This document shows positions 7,334 through 10,139 of a stretch of 10,139 nucleotides of DNA, piece by piece (position 1 is the first letter of the stretch; every line of letters starts with the position of its first letter). This DNA is from JAJNPS01 sp031426185 (GTDB taxonomy: Bacteria > Pseudomonadota > Alphaproteobacteria > Rhodobacterales > Rhodobacteraceae). The translations under genes were made by a program, and so were the position numbers. Under the pieces are notes generated by a model that saw only the letters and a list, made by a program, of their open reading frames with translations, did no database searches and had not been told where the DNA came from. The stretch covers positions 1 to 10,139 of the forward strand of contig JANPKV010000276.1 of the NCBI GenBank assembly GCA_031426185.1, given 5' to 3'.

Positions 7334-8536
7334 TTATTCGGCTGCAAGAAGCAGCTTTGCGCTGCTTTTGCGCCCATGGGCGTACCAGCTTTGCGCGGCG
7401 GCGACACCGGAGCCGAACTCCACATCCGCCCCCGCCTCGACCAAGGCCATTTCGGCAACCGAAAGGGCCGTCAGGCACATCGCCTCGTTGAGATCGCCCA
7501 GATGGCCGATGCGGAAGACCTTGCCCGACAGGCGCGCAAGGCCTGATCCGAACGAGGTGTTGTAGCCTTCATAGCCAATGCGGATCACCTCGCGCGCATC
7601 GACCCCGTCGGGGGTACGGATGGCCGTCACCGTGTTGGAGCCAAGCGACGGATGCTCGGCGCAGGTCATCAGGCCCCAGGCAGACACCGCACGGCGCACG
7701 CCTTCGGCAAGGCGGGCGTGGCGGGCCAGCACATTCTCGAACCCTTCGGCATGGATGCGGTCAAGTGCCCGACGCAAGCCCTGCAGAATCTGGGTTGGCG
7801 GGGTGTAGGGGAAATAGCCGGTCTTGGCGGTCGCCAGCATGTCCGAAAATTCAAAATAGGCGCGACGCATTGTGGCGGACTTCGCGATCTCCAGCGCCTT
7901 TTGGCTGACGCCCAGAATGCCCAGGCCCGCCGGGCACATCAGGCCCTTCTGGCTGCCGGTGACGGCGAGGTCGACGCCCCAGTCGTCCATGCGAAAATCG
8001 ATGGACCCGACCGACGACACGCCATCCACGAACAAGAGCGCGTCATGAAATGCGTCGTCCATCGCCCGGCGCACGGCGGCGACATCGCTGGTCACGCCGG
8101 TTGCGGTCTCATTATGCGTGACGAACACGGCCTTGATCTCGCCTTTGCGATCCGCGGCCAGTTTGCGGGCAAACTCGGCAACGGGCGTGCCAGCACCCCA
8201 GGCGACGTCGATCACGTCGACCTGCAAACCCAGTCTGGCGGCCATTTCAGCCCAGAGCGTGGAGAACTGCCCGTGCCGTGCCATCAGCACACGGTCGCCG
8301 GGGTTCAGCGTGTTGGTAATCGCAGCCTCCCATGCGCCGGTGCCGGAGCCCGGGAACAGCAGCACCTCGCCCTTGGCGGTGCGAAAGATGCGCTTGAGGT
8401 CGGCAAGTATGCCCAGCGTCATGGCACCGAAATCGGGTCCGCGCTGGTCCTGCATCGGTACGTTCATCGCCATCCGCACGTCGTCGGGAACATTCGTCGG
8501 GCCGGGGATGAAAAGATGGTTGATGCCGGTTTTCAT
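7334..8536 (-). CDS. sga: Serine-glyoxylate aminotransferase (PLP-dependent class V)
   Basis: The 400-residue protein is a fold-type I, class V aminotransferase. Landmarks are FIPGPTNVP (9-17), FPGSGTGAWEAA (61-72) that binds the PLP phosphate, VDGVSSVGSIDF (170-181) with Asp171 facing the pyridine ring, and TGSQKGLMCPAGL (193-205) with PLP Schiff-base Lys197. It transfers the amino group of serine to glyoxylate, giving hydroxypyruvate and glycine, a core serine-cycle step. The ATG at 8536 is preceded by GGAGGA 6 nt upstream; an in-frame start at 8596 would add 20 residues without family similarity. It is the first gene of the sga-mcl-mtkA-mtkB unit and is divergent from the ScfR-type regulator. 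Alanine- or aspartate-glyoxylate aminotransferase activity is possible in this family, but the operon favours serine. Confidence 0.9.
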   Translation of the reverse strand: MKTGINHLFIPGPTNVPDDVRMAMNVPMQDQRGPDFGAMTLGILADLKRIFRTAKGEVLLFPGSGTGAWEAAITNTLNPGDRVLMARHGQFSTLWAEMAARLGLQVDVIDVAWGAGTPVAEFARKLAADRKGEIKAVFVTHNETATGVTSDVAAVRRAMDDAFHDALLFVDGVSSVGSIDFRMDDWGVDLAVTGSQKGLMCPAGLGILGVSQKALEIAKSATMRRAYFEFSDMLATAKTGYFPYTPPTQILQGLRRALDRIHAEGFENVLARHARLAEGVRRAVSAWGLMTCAEHPSLGSNTVTAIRTPDGVDAREVIRIGYEGYNTSFGSGLARLSGKVFRIGHLGDLNEAMCLTALSVAEMALVEAGADVEFGSGVAAAQSWYAHGRKSSAKLLLAAE

Positions 8537-8620
8537 TGGGGGTCCTCCACTTGGTTGCGCTTCAGTTCGCAGGTCTTGGCGAAAGTGCAAAAGCAAAGCG
8601 GGTTCCGCTGTAAACGCGAA

Positions 8621-8656
8621 TATTTACAGATTGAATTTTGTGTAATATTGTAAATA
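8621..8656. promoter_or_regulatory. Perfect 8-bp inverted repeat, candidate operator
   Basis: TATTTACA (8621-8628) and TGTAAATA (8649-8656) are exact inverted copies separated by 20 bp. Further TGTAA copies lie at 8609 and 8641 and a TTGCAA palindrome at 8666-8671. The repeat covers the -35 and -10 of the regulator promoter candidate and the -10 of the sga promoter candidate. The most likely ligand is the regulator encoded next to it, but this is inference. Confidence 0.4.
8623..8651 (+). promoter_or_regulatory. Candidate promoter of the ScfR-type regulator
   Basis: TTTACA (8623-8628, 5 of 6 to TTGACA) and TATTGT (8646-8651, 4 of 6 to TATAAT) are 17 bp apart on the plus strand, followed by a likely start near 8658 and the ATG at 8685. 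Its -10 overlaps the -10 of the opposing sga promoter candidate, so the two promoters would compete. Confidence 0.35.
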
Positions 8657-8671
8657 CAACAAAACTTGCAA
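8642..8671 (-). promoter_or_regulatory. Candidate promoter of the sga-mcl-mtkAB operon
   Basis: On the minus strand TTGCAA (8671-8666) and TATTAC (8647-8642) are separated by 18 bp, each matching the sigma-70 consensus at 4 of 6 positions. This predicts transcription starting near 8635 and a leader of about 100 nt before sga. The TTGCAA box is itself a palindrome resembling the TTTGCAAA-type sites I recall for RamB/PccR regulators, so it could double as an operator half-site. Confidence 0.35.
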
Positions 8672-8684
8672 TGTGTGCGACGGT

Positions 8685-10079
8685 ATGCAGAAAACCTTTA
8701 TCGGCCCCCATCTGCGAAGGCTTCGCCAGGAGCGCTCCGAGACGCAGGGCGCGATGGCCAAGGCGCTGGGGATCTCCACCTCTTACGTCAACCTTCTGGA
8801 AAACAACGAGCGCTCGGTTTCGGTACAGGTGCTGCTCAAGGTCTTTGACATCTATGGCGTGGATTGGCGCGAGATTGCCGAGGAAGACAGCGCGAGCCAA
8901 CTTGCTGATCTGCGTGCGGCGCTGCAGGACCCTCTGTTCGCCGACAGCCGCCCCGATCTGCCGCAATTGCGTGCGGCGCTGGTGCATGCGCCGGATCTTG
9001 CTGCGGCCTTTGTGAAGATTCACCGCTCCTGGGCCGCGGCGACAGATCAGTTGTTGTCGCGGGCCGAGGGTGAAGCACCGAACCTGTCCTCATCGCCCGA
9101 AGCCGCCGTCCACAACGTGTTTCGCCGCCAGCGCAATCATTTCCGCGATCTGGAACAGGCGGCCGAGGCGTTCTGGCTGACCCCGCCGGAACGCGACGAG
9201 CTATATGTCGCGCTGAAGCGCCGTTTGCGCGACCAGTTGGGCATCACGGTCCGGCTGGCGCGGGTGGAGGACCTGCCCGGCACGCTGCGGCAATATGACG
9301 AAGGCCGGCGGGAAATCCTGTTGTCCGAGGCGCTGGACCACACCAACCGGACGTTTCAGCTGGTGCATATGTGCGGGCTTCTGGAACAGCGCAGCCTGCT
9401 GGACGCCCATATCGCCCGGTCCGGCATCGAAGAGCCGCGTGGCATTGCCCGCCTGCGGGTGGAACTGGCCAACTATTTCGCCGCCGCCGTGCTGATGCCC
9501 TATGACGCGTTCCTGGCCGAGGCGCGGGCGACCAAATATGACTTCGACCACATCGCAACCCGGTTCGGCGTCAGTTTTGAGCAGGCGTGCCATCGGGCCA
9601 CCACCCTGCAGCGGGAGGGTGCCCAAGGGGTGCCGTTCTTTTTCCTGCGCATCGACAAGGGGGGGAATGTCACCAAGCGGTTCAACGCGACGGGCTTTCA
9701 TCTGGCGGAATATGGTGGCGCCTGCCCGCGCCTCGACGTCCATACCTCGTTCAGAACACCGGGAAAGATCGTCCCGCAATTCGTTGAAATGCCGGACAAG
9801 TCCCAGTATTTCGTGTTCTCCCGCACGGTGGATCGGCCGACCTGGATACGCTATGCCCAAGACAACCGTCTGGCGGTTGCCATGGGATGCACGATCGAGC
9901 ATGCGCCCCAGATCGGCTATGCCGAGGCGTTTTCAGTCACCGGCGCGAGGTCTACCCCGATCGGCATCAACTGCCGCATCTGCCCGCGCGCGAATTGCGA
10001 CCAGCGCGCGCATCAGGCCACGATCCTTACGCAGGTGGTGGACGAAAAACGCCGGGGCGCGACGCGGTTTGACGGGTAG
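8685..10079 (+). CDS. XRE-family transcriptional regulator of the ScfR (short-chain fatty acyl) type
   Basis: The 464-residue protein has three parts. An N-terminal XRE helix-turn-helix (about 8-62) includes MAKALGISTSYVNLLENNERS. A central region (about 175-310) resembles the IrrE/M78 peptidase domain, with ANYFAAAVLMPY (262-273), but the expected HExxH zinc motif reads FQLVHMCGL (224-232), so peptidase activity is unlikely. The C-terminal ScfR/DUF2083 region ends with the cysteine motif CRICPRANCDQRA (430-442). Relatives include RamB, PccR and MccR, which control acetate, propionyl-CoA or methylcitrate metabolism and are thought to sense acyl-CoAs. Divergence from sga suggests control of that operon and of itself. 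The ATG at 8685 is preferred because family sequence starts there; an in-frame GTG at 8673 would add four residues. Neither start has a strong Shine-Dalgarno sequence. Confidence 0.88.
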   Translation: MQKTFIGPHLRRLRQERSETQGAMAKALGISTSYVNLLENNERSVSVQVLLKVFDIYGVDWREIAEEDSASQLADLRAALQDPLFADSRPDLPQLRAALVHAPDLAAAFVKIHRSWAAATDQLLSRAEGEAPNLSSSPEAAVHNVFRRQRNHFRDLEQAAEAFWLTPPERDELYVALKRRLRDQLGITVRLARVEDLPGTLRQYDEGRREILLSEALDHTNRTFQLVHMCGLLEQRSLLDAHIARSGIEEPRGIARLRVELANYFAAAVLMPYDAFLAEARATKYDFDHIATRFGVSFEQACHRATTLQREGAQGVPFFFLRIDKGGNVTKRFNATGFHLAEYGGACPRLDVHTSFRTPGKIVPQFVEMPDKSQYFVFSRTVDRPTWIRYAQDNRLAVAMGCTIEHAPQIGYAEAFSVTGARSTPIGINCRICPRANCDQRAHQATILTQVVDEKRRGATRFDG

Positions 10080-10083
10080 ACGC

Positions 10084-10107
10084 GGGGGGCCGCCCCCCCC
10101 CCCCCCC
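10084..10107. other. G6/C15 homopolymer-rich hairpin after the regulator
   Basis: Five bases after the regulator's stop codon there are six G, then CCG, then 15 consecutive C. The G and C runs can pair into a short GC hairpin, and many Rhodobacteraceae genes end with similar C/G-rich stems. No T-run follows, so a terminator role is only suggested. The rest of the window to 10139 shows nothing recognisable. Confidence 0.35.
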
Positions 10108-10139
10108 GGGAATTTGGGGCAAGGGACAACAACCAGTTT

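Noticed and set aside
7652..8653. Plus-strand open frame of 333 codons opposite sga
   Set aside because: It mirrors the serine-glyoxylate aminotransferase on the other strand, has no family motif, and would run through the divergent promoter region.

Overview
The window looks like chromosomal DNA from a high-GC alphaproteobacterium, most likely a member of the Rhodobacteraceae or a close relative. That placement rests on protein family resemblance and base composition recalled from memory, not on a database search. The window is densely coding, with seven convincing genes and no RNA gene, CRISPR array or transposase that I can see.

Layout. Positions 1-2012 (+) hold a large FMN/[Fe-S]/FAD oxidoreductase of the dienoyl-CoA reductase / trimethylamine dehydrogenase type, missing only its first few residues at the window edge. 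It resembles dimethylglycine or N-methylproline demethylases. Facing it on the minus strand (3919-2079) is a ThuA-like gene followed by a Gfo/Idh/MocA dehydrogenase in the position of ThuB, with a one-base stop/start overlap. A 233-bp gap separates them from a minus-strand operon (8536-4153) in the order serine-glyoxylate aminotransferase (sga), malyl-CoA lyase (mcl), malate-CoA ligase beta (mtkA) and alpha (mtkB). Divergent from sga is an XRE/ScfR-family regulator (8685-10079, +). The window ends in a C-rich, non-coding stretch.

How the genes fit together. MtkAB activates malate to malyl-CoA. Mcl splits that into acetyl-CoA and glyoxylate. Sga aminates glyoxylate to glycine while turning serine into hydroxypyruvate. 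Together these are the acetyl-CoA-releasing and glyoxylate-using half of the serine cycle for C1 assimilation. Hydroxypyruvate reductase, glycerate kinase, PEP carboxylase and the folate enzymes are not in the window. The regulator belongs to a family known to control short-chain acyl-CoA metabolism, and its position suggests it controls the sga operon. The intergenic region is AT-rich, with overlapping divergent promoter candidates and a perfect 8-bp inverted repeat. If the first gene is an N-demethylase it would produce C1 units that a serine cycle could use, so the neighbourhood may be a methylated-amine / C1 region; this is inference.

The least ordinary features are a roughly 110-bp imperfect palindrome inside the operon between mcl and mtkA, the altered cysteine and HGY motifs in the demethylase-like enzyme, and the operator region of the ScfR-type regulator. 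I found no clearly new multi-gene system.
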